64,000 bases of DNA from Herpetosiphon giganteus (GCF_016907925.1 NZ_JAFBCZ010000026.1:22998-86997); one strand, 5' to 3'. Numbered from the stretch's first letter, positions 50,737 through 60,960 are shown. Notes: generated by a model not told the origin, from the sequence alone. A program made the numbers and translations.

Positions 50737-53202
50737 ATGAGCGACGATCACATTTGGACAGTCAAATCAATTCAGACATTAATTCAACGGCCTGAACGCC
50801 TTTTGGCTGATCAGACGTGGCGGCAACGCTTGCAAGCATTTGGCGGGTTGGGCGATTTTTATCACTGGCTAGGCCAACTGCCACTTGAACAGCCGCAGCA
50901 ATCACTGCTCAAGGTGCTCACAACCTATCCTGGCGCACCAGTCGATAGTTATTGTCAGATGTTGAATATTCATCAAGCGACCTATCATCGCTACCAAAAA
51001 ACCTTATTCGAGCAACTAGCCAAATTGCTCAATCAACCGCATCAGCCTCGCAACAACGATCCAAATTCTGCTGCTGATCACGCGCCAATTCACCAATTGC
51101 GGCCTGTGGTTGGCGATTTTGTTGGGCGCGAGCCTGAGTTTAAGCGCCTAACCCATGCGATTCAGATTGCCCACGCAGCCAAGCGGGGAGCAGCATTAGT
51201 TGGCATTCATGGCATGGGTGGCATTGGCAAAAGCGAATTAAGCCTGATTGTTGCCCAAAACATTGTGCATTTATATCCTGATGCTCAATTGATGCTCAAT
51301 CTGTATGGCGCGCGCGAACAAGCACTTACGCCTGAACAAGCCCTTGGTTTGGTGATTAACGCACTTGATCCTAAAACCCGTCTCCCAGAAAAACGCGAGC
51401 AATTATTGGCTCGCTATCACAACATTCTGTACAACAAACAAGTCTTGATTGTGGTTGATGATGCGCGTGATGCTGAGCAAGTACGCGACCTGATTCCGCC
51501 AGTTGGTTGTTGTCTGATTATCAGCAGTCGCCAGCGATTTAGCTTGCCAGCCATGGCCAGCGTTCAGCTTGAGGCTTTAAATGCTGATGATGCAAGCAAG
51601 CTCATCCAAGAAATTTGCCCACGGCTTGATCAGCATCATGCAGAACAATTAGCCAGCGCTTGTCAGTATTTGCCCCTAGCCTTGCGGGTGAGCGCGAGTA
51701 TTTTGCACAATAACCCAGCACTGAAGCCTGCGCACTATTTGGCCCAGCTTGCCGATGAAAACCAACGCTTGCAAGCCTTGCGCGACCCCGACGATCAACA
51801 ATTGAATGTTGAGGCCTCGCTGGCCTTGAGTTACGCCCAACTTAGTGTTCAACAGCAATATTTTGTGCGCCAATTGGCAGTTTTGGTGGCCGATTTTTCG
51901 AGTAGTTTGGGGTTGGCAATGCTCGACTTGCCGCATAATTTAGCTGCAGAAAACCAACTTTATTATTTATTGCGCCATAATTTATTGCAATACAATAGTC
52001 ACAACGAACGCTGGAGCATGCACGACTTAATTCGCAGTTTTGCGCTGCGTCAATTGGCAGAGCAGCATGAAACTGAGGCGGCACTATGGCGTTATTGCGA
52101 AGCGATTCGCGATTTGGCTCGCATGCTTGATGATGTATATCTTAATCACATTGGTGGCAAAATTCGGGCAACCCAAAGCTTCGATCGTGAAGAAAAACAT
52201 GTTAATTGGATATTTCAGTATGCACAAAGCCAACTTGGAACCGCTCGCGGCGATCAATTAATCATCGATTTAGTCTTGGCCACGATTTATAATATTAGCA
52301 ATTATTATCCATCAATGGTTGATCGAATTGCCTATATTAATCATGCAATCCAAGCTGCGCAGCGAATTAATCAACCATTAGTGCTTTCAACCTTATTAAA
52401 TCATCAAGGAAATCTGCATCGCATTATTGGCAATACTGATCACGCAATTCCGCTTATGCTTCAATCTATCGAGCTTGCTAAGAGCCAAGGAATTACGCAT
52501 CACACAGCTGCATATATCATCCTTTCTTATTGTTATCAGCGCTTGGGAACCTCAGAAGCACTGCATCTTGGCTTAAAATACGCGATTGAAGCGTTTTTAT
52601 GTGATGAACAAACAAATGAATTTCGTAAAGCTTATAATAATACCGCGCTGATTAACAGCCTCGCGACTATTTATGCACGATTAAATCATCAAGAATTAGC
52701 TTTATATTATTACTTGAAGACGGTTAATGTTGGTATAAACCAAGATATCGGTAAAGAACTTAGTATTCATTATGGTAATATTGGCAATATTTATCGTAAA
52801 ATGGCTAAATTTGCTAAAGCCATTGAGTTTATCAAGAAATCTGCTGAGATAGCCGAACAGTATGATGATGGTGTTTCGAAAGCAGCAGCAGCAGTTAATT
52901 TAGCCGAAATATTCGTTGATCAAGCGCAATATGCTGAATCACTTGCCTACTTCGAGCAAGCAATTTATTTGTTCGCACAGGCTAATTATCATTTTCATGT
53001 TGCCTACTGCCAATGGTACTATGGCAAAGCCTTGCTGTGGCTCGATCAGTTTGAGCAGGCAATTGCCCAATTTATGTTGAGTAGCGCTCATTTCCAGCAA
53101 CAAAAGATTATGAATCAAGCTAATTTGGTGCTATTTGAACAACTCAAAGCTGGCAAGATCGAACCACGGCAATTCCTCGCAGAGGTGAAGCCAATCACCT
53201 AA
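50737..53202 (+). CDS. NB-ARC / TPR regulator (STAND ATPase)
   Basis: 821 aa. The N-terminal 120 residues are helical. The NB-ARC domain has FVGREPEFKRL, Walker A GMGGIGKS (residues 159-166), Walker B VLIVVDDARDAEQV, CCLIISSRQRF and LPLALRVSA. About ten TPR-like repeats follow to the C-terminus. There is no C-terminal DNA-binding domain; an N-terminal one cannot be excluded. The TPR half is more AT-rich than the NB-ARC half. STAND proteins switch on ligand binding; ligand and output are unknown. Confidence 0.82.
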   Translation: MSDDHIWTVKSIQTLIQRPERLLADQTWRQRLQAFGGLGDFYHWLGQLPLEQPQQSLLKVLTTYPGAPVDSYCQMLNIHQATYHRYQKTLFEQLAKLLNQPHQPRNNDPNSAADHAPIHQLRPVVGDFVGREPEFKRLTHAIQIAHAAKRGAALVGIHGMGGIGKSELSLIVAQNIVHLYPDAQLMLNLYGAREQALTPEQALGLVINALDPKTRLPEKREQLLARYHNILYNKQVLIVVDDARDAEQVRDLIPPVGCCLIISSRQRFSLPAMASVQLEALNADDASKLIQEICPRLDQHHAEQLASACQYLPLALRVSASILHNNPALKPAHYLAQLADENQRLQALRDPDDQQLNVEASLALSYAQLSVQQQYFVRQLAVLVADFSSSLGLAMLDLPHNLAAENQLYYLLRHNLLQYNSHNERWSMHDLIRSFALRQLAEQHETEAALWRYCEAIRDLARMLDDVYLNHIGGKIRATQSFDREEKHVNWIFQYAQSQLGTARGDQLIIDLVLATIYNISNYYPSMVDRIAYINHAIQAAQRINQPLVLSTLLNHQGNLHRIIGNTDHAIPLMLQSIELAKSQGITHHTAAYIILSYCYQRLGTSEALHLGLKYAIEAFLCDEQTNEFRKAYNNTALINSLATIYARLNHQELALYYYLKTVNVGINQDIGKELSIHYGNIGNIYRKMAKFAKAIEFIKKSAEIAEQYDDGVSKAAAAVNLAEIFVDQAQYAESLAYFEQAIYLFAQANYHFHVAYCQWYYGKALLWLDQFEQAIAQFMLSSAHFQQQKIMNQANLVLFEQLKAGKIEPRQFLAEVKPIT

Positions 53203-53396
53203 AATCGCAAGCATTGGTGCTAGCTCTTTAGTCCTGTGTAGTACAAGCCAAGATGGCCTAGATTTCTTAGGAAATGCCAATGCTTTGGGTATTGATCTTG
53301 CATTGAAAGCCATGTAGGATGGTAGATACAAGGATTCGGACGCAGAGGAAATGCAACGAAGCCGTTGTATTTTGTAACGCACAAAGGAGTGCCAGA

Positions 53397-53681
53397 ATGC
53401 TGAAGAAACGCCTCGAGGGTACGGTCGTGCGGGTAACCTTCAACATCCCAGCCCCACTCACCGCCCAGACGATCACACTTGTTGGCGAGTTCAATAATTG
53501 GAGCGAAACGGCGACACCGCTGTTACGTTCCGGGGAAGGCTGGAGTACCACCATGGATCTGCCACCCAATCACAGTTACCAGTATCGCTATCTTGCCGAT
53601 GGGCGCTGGCTGAACGATTGGAGCGCTGATCGTTACGAGCCAAACGAGTTTGGCGGTGCGAATTCGGTGGTCTACACTTAA
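53397..53681 (+). CDS. Stand-alone CBM48/glycogen-binding-like protein
   Basis: 94 aa. VRVTFNIPAPLTAQTITLVG, EFNNWSETATPL and YRYLADGRWLNDWSADRYEP follow the isoamylase-N/AMPK-beta pattern of CBM48, with the W and FNNW carbohydrate-contact positions. No enzyme domain follows. It could target a partner to glycogen. AAAGGAG precedes ATG 53397. A small hairpin with a T-run (53691-53725) probably terminates it. Confidence 0.85.
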   Translation: MLKKRLEGTVVRVTFNIPAPLTAQTITLVGEFNNWSETATPLLRSGEGWSTTMDLPPNHSYQYRYLADGRWLNDWSADRYEPNEFGGANSVVYT

Positions 53682-53690
53682 ACCAGCCAC

Positions 53691-53727
53691 AAACGACGAG
53701 GCATCAATGAGGATGGCTCGTTGTTTT
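53691..53727 (+). terminator. Probable terminator of the CBM48 gene
   Basis: CGACGAGGCATC, short loop, GATGGCTCGTTG then TTTT; stem with one mismatch and one G-U pair. Confidence 0.6.
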
Positions 53728-53749
53728 ATTGCTGCTAATAGGTGTTATA

Positions 53750-53779
53750 TTGACACAAAGTCACTCAATCGCCTATTAT
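53750..53779 (+). promoter_or_regulatory. Promoter upstream of the gene at 53854
   Basis: TTGACA (53750-53755), 18 bp, TATTAT (53774-53779); leader of about 68 bases. Confidence 0.75.
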
Positions 53780-53853
53780 ACACAGAGCCTTGATTATGCT
53801 CGCGCAGCGACCTAAGGCTATTCTGTTGCTCACTACTAGTAAGGATATTCGAC

Positions 53854-54486
53854 ATGCTCGATCTACACCCGACCTTTGAACGCGCTACCAGCGATGCGGT
53901 TGCCCATTTCGCACCCTTGATTGAGGTCATTGCCGCGATTGCCCATGGCGATGATACCCGCCGCGCCGAGGTCGAGTTTTTATTGCCCCAAATTGATAAT
54001 AATGGCTGGATTATTCAGGCGGCAGTTGAACGAATTTGGGCTGGCGAACGCGATTTTGCGCAGCTTGGCGCTGGCCTAGATACCAATAGTGCGGCCATCG
54101 TGCAGGCAATTTTGATTGCAGTTAGCCAAACGCCCGACCCAGAAGAAGCGCGGTTAAGCAAACTGATCGGCGAATGGCGGCCAATTATCTTGACGGTAGC
54201 GGCGGCCTACTTTGGAGTCCAGCACGCCTACACCGATCTTGATGGCTTCTTGCCGCAGCTTGAAGCCCAAGCCCAATGGCAAACCTTGGCTCAACGCATC
54301 CGCTTGCTGGTTGCAGGCGATAGCAATCGCCAACGGCTCTTGGCAGATCTTGACACAACTGATACCGTTATCATGCAAGCAATTTTCCATGCGCTCGATG
54401 ATAAAACCACAACCTTGCGGCTCATCCGCGAGGAACGGGATCGGGCGGCGGCTCAAGAGGAAGCCAATGACCAGCAACACGCTTGA
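53854..54486 (+). CDS. Hypothetical helical protein
   Basis: 210 aa, soluble and acidic. Two similar halves are visible: EVEFLLPQIDNNGWIIQAAV and DLDGFLPQLEAQAQWQTLAQ, each followed by Asp-rich LDT(N/T)xxxIVQAI-like segments (GLDTNSAAIVQAI, DLDTTDTVIMQAI). No named family. Its end overlaps the next gene by 20 bp, so the two are probably translated together. Confidence 0.65.
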   Translation: MLDLHPTFERATSDAVAHFAPLIEVIAAIAHGDDTRRAEVEFLLPQIDNNGWIIQAAVERIWAGERDFAQLGAGLDTNSAAIVQAILIAVSQTPDPEEARLSKLIGEWRPIILTVAAAYFGVQHAYTDLDGFLPQLEAQAQWQTLAQRIRLLVAGDSNRQRLLADLDTTDTVIMQAIFHALDDKTTTLRLIREERDRAAAQEEANDQQHA

Positions 54487-55282
54487 ACATCGCTGCTACG
54501 AACCGAAAACGCTATTGTATCAGCGACCTTTGCTGCTGCTCCATGGCGCTTGGCATGGGGCTTGGTGCTGGGATAATGCCGCTCACGATTTTGCCGCGCG
54601 CGGCTTTGCGGTGCATACGCTGAGTTTACGCGGCCATGGCCGCAGCAGTATGCCGCGCTATTTCAACACAATTGGCTTAAACCACTATATCGACGATTTG
54701 CTGGCGCTGGTTGCAACCCTCAAACCAGCGCCAATCGTCGTAGGCCATAGCCTCGGCGGCTATATTCTGCAACATGCAGTCATGCAGCACCCATTGCCAG
54801 CGGCGGTTTTGCTGGCTAGCATGCCGCAGACTGGGCCGTTGGGCTTTACGCTACGCACCATGCGAACCCAACCAAGCGTGCTCTTACGGGCTTTCGCAAC
54901 CGCCGATGGGTATAGTTTTGTGCGTACGCCAGCCTTGGCAAAATATTTATTTTTGCGTGATAACGCTTCCGCCGCCCAAACCCAAGCCATCCACAGCCAA
55001 CTTGGCAGCGAATCGCTCAGGGTTTTGCTTGATGCACTCATTCATAAACCCAAACCAAGCCACATCAAAACCCCAATAATGGTGATTGCCGCCGAGCGTG
55101 ATCGGGTATTTACCCTCGCCAAACAGCGTTCGTTGGCCAATGCCTATCAAGCGCCATTGATTATCGTGCCACAGGCAGCCCACGATTTGATGTTTGACCC
55201 AGCTTGGCCCTTGGTTGCCGATGCGATCGAAGGCTGGGCCAGTCGCCACCAAACATCGTTATTCGACCAACCAACTCCCTAA
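54467..55282 (+). CDS. Alpha/beta hydrolase
   Basis: 271 aa. LLLLHGAWHGAWCWDNAAHD (oxyanion loop), LRGHGRS, nucleophile Ser in VVGHSLGGYI, Asp in AAERDRVF, and His in PQAAHDLMFD. Substrate unknown. AGAGGAAGCCA lies before ATG 54467, inside the end of the preceding gene. Its 3' end overlaps the convergent acyl-CoA dehydrogenase by 24 bp. Confidence 0.9.
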   Translation: MTSNTLEHRCYEPKTLLYQRPLLLLHGAWHGAWCWDNAAHDFAARGFAVHTLSLRGHGRSSMPRYFNTIGLNHYIDDLLALVATLKPAPIVVGHSLGGYILQHAVMQHPLPAAVLLASMPQTGPLGFTLRTMRTQPSVLLRAFATADGYSFVRTPALAKYLFLRDNASAAQTQAIHSQLGSESLRVLLDALIHKPKPSHIKTPIMVIAAERDRVFTLAKQRSLANAYQAPLIIVPQAAHDLMFDPAWPLVADAIEGWASRHQTSLFDQPTP

Positions 55283-56437
55283 GCCAACCAAGGCCGCATC
55301 CAGCGTCGGCGGGTGAAACAGGCCAGCCCGCACATCGCGCGCATAGCGTTCGAGCGCCAAATCTGGTGAGAGCGAAGCTCCACCAACCACAATCATGGTC
55401 TGTTCAACCGCAGCAACTGCATGCTCAATCGCGGTTGCTTTGGTAGTAGCAATCAAAGCCCGCAAATTGCCGCGTTCGGCAGGCGCTTGCTCCCAAATTT
55501 GGGCTGTTTGATAGAGCAAACTCCGCGCACTCAGCAGCAATTGCTCGACCTTGCCAAGCTGCCGCTGAATCGATTCAAGCTCGCTAATGGCCTTGCCTGC
55601 CAAAGCGGTCGGACGACGTTCGCGGGCATAGTTGCAAGCAACATCGCGGGCAGCTTGGGCAATGCCCAAATAGACCGCCGCCATGTTCAATTGAAACCAC
55701 GCCCCAGCATTGCTACGGCTCGGATCAATTACGCCAGCTTGGCGACGTTGCAACAAATTTTCTTCAGCAACAACTACGCCTTCAAGCACAATATCATCGT
55801 TGCGAGCTGCACGCATCGCCGTACCATGCCAAGTTGGCTCAATCGTCACACCTGTTTGCTTGAGATCAACCAAAAAGATCGCTGTATCGCTGGTATCAAC
55901 AATCGTGGCGCTAATCAGGGCATGAGTTAATGCAGGCGCGCCAGTCGTATAAATTTTGCGACCATTCAGTAACCAACCGCCGGCAACTGGCTGGGCAGTT
56001 GTGGCAAACAAACCACCGCGGGCTGGGCTGCCCATTTCGCGCTCGCTGGCCGCCGAATTGAGCAAAACCGACTGTTCAACTACTAAACGACTAAGCCGCT
56101 CGATCTGGCTTGGTTGCCATGCCCGCCCCTCGATAATTCCGCCAAGCACATGAATCGGCATTGCCAGCACCAAAGCAATTGAGCCATCGCCATAGGCTAA
56201 TTGCTCTTGGGCCAAAATTGCCTCGAACAAACTCGCGCCAAGCCCACCAAATTCGGTTGGAATGCTCAAGGCTTGATATTTGGCCGCAAAAAATGCTGGC
56301 AAGTGTTCGAAGGGAAAACTCGCAGCCTGATCATGCTTGGCTGCGCTTGGTTTAACCAGCGCCGCCATTTCTCGGCCAAGCGCAACAAAGGCTTGTTGGC
56401 GTTCAGTCAGGCCAGAATGCAATACATCTATTGCCAT
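55259..56437 (-). CDS. Acyl-CoA dehydrogenase family protein
   Basis: 392 aa. IPTEFGGLGASLFEAILAQE (N-terminal domain), SEREMGSPARGG (flavin/substrate segment), NGRKIYTTGAP, and C-terminal helices with TKATAIEHAVAAVEQTMIVV then GGASLSPDLALERYARD. The variable active-site Glu cannot be fixed, so it may act on unusual acyl-CoA or other substrates, as in DszC/monooxygenase-like members. Stands alone on the minus strand. Confidence 0.87.
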   Translation of the reverse strand: MAIDVLHSGLTERQQAFVALGREMAALVKPSAAKHDQAASFPFEHLPAFFAAKYQALSIPTEFGGLGASLFEAILAQEQLAYGDGSIALVLAMPIHVLGGIIEGRAWQPSQIERLSRLVVEQSVLLNSAASEREMGSPARGGLFATTAQPVAGGWLLNGRKIYTTGAPALTHALISATIVDTSDTAIFLVDLKQTGVTIEPTWHGTAMRAARNDDIVLEGVVVAEENLLQRRQAGVIDPSRSNAGAWFQLNMAAVYLGIAQAARDVACNYARERRPTALAGKAISELESIQRQLGKVEQLLLSARSLLYQTAQIWEQAPAERGNLRALIATTKATAIEHAVAAVEQTMIVVGGASLSPDLALERYARDVRAGLFHPPTLDAALVGLGSWLVE

Positions 56438-56600
56438 TGGTTTATTCCTTAATCAACAAAATTATATTCAAAGCTTAGCACAAACCAGCAGCAACTCATC
56501 AAATTATTAACTTTGCACAGCCAATTGTCGAATTTGTATCACAATCATTTTTTATAGTACCGCAATTGAAAGTAATTTGTGATTGACAAGGAGTTCGGAC

Positions 56601-57482
56601 ATGCGTAAACATTTAGCGGTGGCGGTTGGGGTGGTATCGTTGGCTTGTGGCGGCTATCTTTGGACCAACAATACAGCTTTTGCCGCCAACAACGACAAAC
56701 CAGTGCATAGCGTCACAGTCAGTTCAAATGCCGATGATGTAACAATCGAATGTCATGTGTCGGGCGTAACTGGAGTTGCCCCATTGCATCATTCAGCAAT
56801 GAGCCAGCCAACCCAATTACACAAACAAACTGTTGGCGGTGCTTTGCATCTTCAGCATAATGCAGCAGCAAGCAGCGACCAGCTTGAAACCACAACCAAA
56901 GCAACCAGCCAACGCGTTACCAAGCCGTTTGTGGCACTCAAAGCTACTGATCACCTTGCAGCAACGAACGAAACAACGAGCGAACAAATCACCAAACCAT
57001 TTGTAACGATTAATGCAGAAACCGTTGAGGGCGAGTGTGGAACGGTTGTAGCAATTGGGACCGTGGCCGGGGTCGATTGGTTTGCGCTCGCCGCTGAAAC
57101 AATTGGCATTAGCGCCGATGAACTGCACACAGGCATTGAGGCAGAACAAAGCATTGCCGACCAAGCGGCGGCCAAGGGCGTTAGCAAACAAGCAGTTATC
57201 GATGCAATTGTGGCCGCTGAAACCACCAACATCAATCAATTGGTCGCTGATGAAGAGCTAAGCAGCGAAGATGCTGAACTCTTTAGCAACGACTTGCCCG
57301 AAATGATTGAGCATTTTGTCAGCAATGTGCCAAGCTTCGTTGCTGGCGAAGGGGTTCAATGCTTCCAGATTTCAGGGGGCGAATCAGGCACAAGCGAAAG
57401 CATTGAAGAAGCTGTTGAATGCGAAGCCGTTGAAGCACTGCCCGCCTTGCCAAGCGAACCAGCTACCGAACCAAGTCGCTAA
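56601..57482 (+). CDS. Secreted protein with a helical module shared with the neighbouring sensor kinase
   Basis: 293 aa. Signal peptide (MRKHLAVAVGVVSLACGGYL... AFA). Two short repeats, TSQRVTKPFVALKA (about 102-115) and TSEQITKPFVTINA (about 126-139), lie in a Thr-rich part. Residues about 159-240 form a helical module: DWFALAAETIGISADELHTG, SIADQAAAKGVSKQAVIDAI, VAAETTNINQLVADEELSSE. A four-Cys set (51, 146, 254, 274) could form disulfides. The tail is acidic. AAGGAG gives ATG 56601. The response regulator and kinase genes follow on the same strand. Role inferred: ligand, accessory or co-sensor of that kinase. Confidence 0.78.
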   Translation: MRKHLAVAVGVVSLACGGYLWTNNTAFAANNDKPVHSVTVSSNADDVTIECHVSGVTGVAPLHHSAMSQPTQLHKQTVGGALHLQHNAAASSDQLETTTKATSQRVTKPFVALKATDHLAATNETTSEQITKPFVTINAETVEGECGTVVAIGTVAGVDWFALAAETIGISADELHTGIEAEQSIADQAAAKGVSKQAVIDAIVAAETTNINQLVADEELSSEDAELFSNDLPEMIEHFVSNVPSFVAGEGVQCFQISGGESGTSESIEEAVECEAVEALPALPSEPATEPSR

Positions 57483-57547
57483 ATAAGTGGCTGGTTGCAG
57501 ATCTTACCACGCCTGCAACCAGCCAACTCATGCCACAAGGAACCACC

Positions 57548-58225
57548 ATGGCCAAAATAATCGTGATTATCGAGGATGAAGAGCGGATTGCCCATTGGAT
57601 GCAGTTGTATCTTGAGCAAGCTAGCTTTACAACCTATTTGGCAAGCGACGGCCTGACTGGCTTGGCGTTGGTGCAGCAACACCAGCCAAGTTTAGTCGTT
57701 TTAGATTTAATGCTGCCCAAGTTGGATGGCCTGTCGGTTTTCAAGGCCATTCGCCAAACCAAAAACACTCCAATTATTATGGTAACTGCTCGCAGCAGCG
57801 ATGAAGAACGGATTCAAGGTTTAGAGCTTGGAGCCGATGATTATGTGGGAAAGCCTTTCAATGCCCGCGAATTGGTGGCCCGTGTGCGTGCAGTTCTACG
57901 CCGCAGCCAGCCACTTGCACCAAGCCAAACCCTCAAACGTGGGCCGATTGAGCTTGATTTGACCCAGCATCAATGTACAGTCAATCAGCAACCTGTCGAA
58001 TTAAGCAAAATTCAATTAGCCTTATTGGCCACATTTATGCGCCATCCCAACCAAATTCTCAGCCGCGAACAGCTGCTTGAAGCGGTGTTCGCTGGTGATT
58101 ATGCTGGTTTTGATCGTTCGCTCGATGCGCATATTGCGCGTTTACGCCAGCGAATTGAGCACGATCGCACAAATCCGCAATATATTATTACCGTATATGG
58201 GCTTGGCTATAAATTTGTTGATTAA
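57548..58225 (+). CDS. OmpR-family response regulator
   Basis: 225 aa. Receiver: VIIEDEERIAHWMQLYLEQA, phospho-Asp in VVLDLMLPKLDGLS, MVTARSSDEE, Lys in VGKPFNARELV. C-terminal winged helix: IQLALLATFMRHPNQILSRE, then SLDAHIARLRQRIE and YGLGYKF. AAGGAACCACC precedes the ATG. The histidine kinase starts 15 bp downstream, forming a cognate pair. Confidence 0.95.
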   Translation: MAKIIVIIEDEERIAHWMQLYLEQASFTTYLASDGLTGLALVQQHQPSLVVLDLMLPKLDGLSVFKAIRQTKNTPIIMVTARSSDEERIQGLELGADDYVGKPFNARELVARVRAVLRRSQPLAPSQTLKRGPIELDLTQHQCTVNQQPVELSKIQLALLATFMRHPNQILSREQLLEAVFAGDYAGFDRSLDAHIARLRQRIEHDRTNPQYIITVYGLGYKFVD

Positions 58226-58239
58226 TCTGGTAGGGTGTT

Positions 58240-60240
58240 ATGCTTCGATCAATCCGTTGGAAATTAGGTGCAGCATTTGGCCTCGTGATTGGCGCAACCC
58301 TCTTGTTGAGCGGGCTAAGCGCTTATTTGCTCACAACCCAGCGCTTCGATATTTTTGTTGGCGACCAAAGCCAAATGCGTACCTCCCAACTTGCGCCTTG
58401 GCTCGAAGCCAGCCATGCCTACAATCCCGATTGGTCGGCGCTCCCATCCTTATTACAACAAAGCGAAGCCCTCAGTCAAACGGTTACCATGCCACTTGCG
58501 CCAGCATTAATCAGCGTTAGTAGCGGCCAACTTTGGCAACAAAGCGCCGAGGCAATTGGCATTAGCCCTGAACATTTGCAAGTTGAGGTTGGTAGCTCTG
58601 GCAGTATCGAAAGCGTTGCGATTGCGCATAATCTTAATCCTGAAGATTTAATTATGAGCCTTGAGCAAATTCAACTGCCGCATGCAACCATTCCCATGAC
58701 TTTGGGCATGAGCGGCGTACCAGCCATGGAATCAGGCACGGCGCTCAAATCGCAAATTCGCTATTTTGTTGAATATAAAACCAGCCCCGATTGGCTTAAT
58801 CTGCTTCAGAAAAAGCTTACTGCCAGCCCAAGCGAGATCATCCAAAGCGCGCAGCATCCCCAAGGTTTTGTGGCCTTGGCGAAAAACTACCAAACCGAGC
58901 CACAAGAACTGGTGCAAACGATCGTTGCCGCCGAACTTGAGCGCCTCAAATCAATGTCAAGCATTCCAATCAGCCTCATTTTGAATGAATTGCCAATGAT
59001 CGTTGAATCGGCCTGGAATTTTATCGATCCTCAAGCCTTGCACCGGCCAACTAATCAGCAGTTTGGCTTTGCCCACCACGATAGTTTGTTGCTGCAATGG
59101 GCCTTGCAAGCGGTGTTGCATGGCGATGAACGGCTGATTATTCTCGATCCAGCGGGCAATGTGGCCTATGACAGCGCCCAGCAACTCAACCACGACCAGC
59201 AATTGGCCGCCGATCTGCGTCAGCATGCGATTCCACTCTACGATTTAATCAGCAATGAAGTGATTGGCTCGGCCTTGATGGTCACCGGAACCCACGCCTA
59301 TACCGAGCAACAAGGCGCATTTTTACGCAGCACCAGCCATGCATTAATTATCAGCGGGGTCATTGTCGGCATGATCGTTTTGGCTTTGGGCTTTGTGCTG
59401 GTACGCACGATTACCGCGCCAGTTTTGGCATTAACCCATGCCACCAAGCAGATTATTGCTGGCAATTGGCAAACCCAAGTGCCAATTCGCTCGCACGATG
59501 AGCTTGGCCAAATGAGCAGCGCCTTCAACCATATGGCCAATTCGCTGGCCCAACAACGCATGCTGCAAACCCGTTTAATTCACGATTTGACCCACGAATT
59601 GCATACCCCGCTCAGCGTGATTCAGCTTGAAATGGAAGGCTTGGCCGACGAGTTACAAAGCGCCGATGAGGCCGCACATCACGTTGAACATGAGATTAAA
59701 TTGATCGTTAGTTTGCTTGATGATTTGACCTTGCTGCTCAAAACTGAATCGCAGAGCCTCGATTTTAACAAAACAACCCTTGATTTTGCCCAATTGCTAC
59801 GCGAAACCCACCAGCGTTGGCAACAACCTGCACTCAACGCGGGCATTCAATTCGAACTCAACATCGAGCAACCATTGCCAGCAATCGCAGTTGATCGCAC
59901 GCGAATTGTGCAAGCCTTGGGAAACCTGATCAAAAATGCAATTCGCCATACGCCAGCCAAGGGCAATATTGTGATCAACTGCACCAGCGATCAACAGCAG
60001 ATTAATCTCAGTATTCAGGATACTGGTGAAGGCATTGCAGCCCATGATTTAGCGCATATTTTCGAGCGTTTCTATCGCGCCGATGCCTCGCGCAATCGCG
60101 ATACTGGCGGGCGCGGCTTGGGTTTAGCGATTGTTAAGCAAATTATCGAGGCTCATGGCGGCACAATTACAGTAGAAAGCACGCTTGGCAAGGGCAGCAA
60201 TTTCCAGATCCTATTGCCACTTAGCCCAAGCCACGACTGA
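58240..60240 (+). CDS. Sensor histidine kinase with duplicated extracytoplasmic helical module
   Basis: 666 aa. TM1 about 11-31; extracytoplasmic sensor about 35-365; TM2 about 369-388; HAMP about 389-441 ([20 protein letters not shown]); HisKA with phospho-His H452 in [12 protein letters not shown]; HATPase with N box [25 protein letters not shown] and [13 protein letters not shown]. In the sensor, about 98-144 ([20 protein letters not shown]) and about 184-262 ([20 protein letters not shown], then [13 protein letters not shown] and [12 protein letters not shown]) align with the module of the secreted protein at 56601. ATG start after GGTAGGGTGTT. It ends overlapping the convergent CPBP gene by 20 bp. 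Confidence 0.93.
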   Translation: MLRSIRWKLGAAFGLVIGATLLLSGLSAYLLTTQRFDIFVGDQSQMRTSQLAPWLEASHAYNPDWSALPSLLQQSEALSQTVTMPLAPALISVSSGQLWQQSAEAIGISPEHLQVEVGSSGSIESVAIAHNLNPEDLIMSLEQIQLPHATIPMTLGMSGVPAMESGTALKSQIRYFVEYKTSPDWLNLLQKKLTASPSEIIQSAQHPQGFVALAKNYQTEPQELVQTIVAAELERLKSMSSIPISLILNELPMIVESAWNFIDPQALHRPTNQQFGFAHHDSLLLQWALQAVLHGDERLIILDPAGNVAYDSAQQLNHDQQLAADLRQHAIPLYDLISNEVIGSALMVTGTHAYTEQQGAFLRSTSHALIISGVIVGMIVLALGFVLVRTITAPVLALTHATKQIIAGNWQTQVPIRSHDELGQMSSAFNHMANSLAQQRMLQTRLIHDLTHELHTPLSVIQLEMEGLADELQSADEAAHHVEHEIKLIVSLLDDLTLLLKTESQSLDFNKTTLDFAQLLRETHQRWQQPALNAGIQFELNIEQPLPAIAVDRTRIVQALGNLIKNAIRHTPAKGNIVINCTSDQQQINLSIQDTGEGIAAHDLAHIFERFYRADASRNRDTGGRGLGLAIVKQIIEAHGGTITVESTLGKGSNFQILLPLSPSHD

Positions 60241-60853
60241 AAAAATAGTGGCCCAAGCCCACCGTAAACATCAAATTGCCATACAAAGCGTGCTCCAAAC
60301 ACACCAAGCGCAGCGAACGGGTCTGACGGTAAGTATCACCAAACAGCCAGCCACCGATAATCGTCAAAATCACCGCGTAGGGATTGCGAAAAATAATATG
60401 TGCCCAGCCAAATACCACAGCATTGAGCAGCAGAAGCCAACGCTCATTTAACAAAGTGTGATAGCGCGCGAAAAACAGGCCTCGAAAGACCAATTCTTGA
60501 ATATACACCGAAACAATCGGATAGGCTAGCACAAGCAGCAGCCAGACCCACGGTTGTTGGCGAAGCAAATTAAATAAATGATCTGGTTGCCAAAGCCAAA
60601 CCAACAGCACCGTCAGCAGGCTTGCTAGCCCAAAGCGTCGCAGTAAACGCCAAAGAGTATGTTTTTCGCACGGATTCAAGCGGCCTTGCCACAAGCCGAT
60701 TGGCACGCCGCGCCGCCGCAACCAGACCCATGCGCCAAGCGCCGCCAAACCAAGCACCCCAAACCACCAACTGGCTGACACAGCAAAACGCAGCACCAAC
60801 GGCACACAACCAAACAAAACCAGCAATTCCAGCCATAGCCACCACCGCCGCAT
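60221..60853 (-). CDS. CPBP-family intramembrane metalloprotease-like protein
   Basis: 210 aa, about six membrane helices. The CPBP motif region is [15 protein letters not shown], where the usual EExxxR is QExxxR; the second motif is FGWAHIIF and the third EHALYGN. Gln replaces the first Glu, so activity is uncertain, though this substitution occurs in some family members. Start ATG 60853 ([11 protein letters not shown]) follows AAAAGG; the in-frame codon at 60934 gives an unlikely extension. Confidence 0.75.
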   Translation of the reverse strand: MRRWWLWLELLVLFGCVPLVLRFAVSASWWFGVLGLAALGAWVWLRRRGVPIGLWQGRLNPCEKHTLWRLLRRFGLASLLTVLLVWLWQPDHLFNLLRQQPWVWLLLVLAYPIVSVYIQELVFRGLFFARYHTLLNERWLLLLNAVVFGWAHIIFRNPYAVILTIIGGWLFGDTYRQTRSLRLVCLEHALYGNLMFTVGLGHYFFSRGLG

Positions 60854-60960
60854 CGCTTGCATCCTTTTCCCGTTGCGTAAAACGTTAATTATGCCAGAGC
60901 AACGGGCCAAAACCAAGCAACAATCTGCGCCCAAAAGATGAACATTGATGGATTAAATAC

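Noticed and set aside
53131..53569. Minus-strand ORFs over the CBM48 leader
   Set aside because: Antisense to the CBM48 gene and the NB-ARC end; no domain or RBS.
54212..54466. N-terminal extension of the alpha/beta hydrolase
   Set aside because: It lies fully within the preceding gene in another frame and has unnatural composition; the RBS supports ATG 54467.
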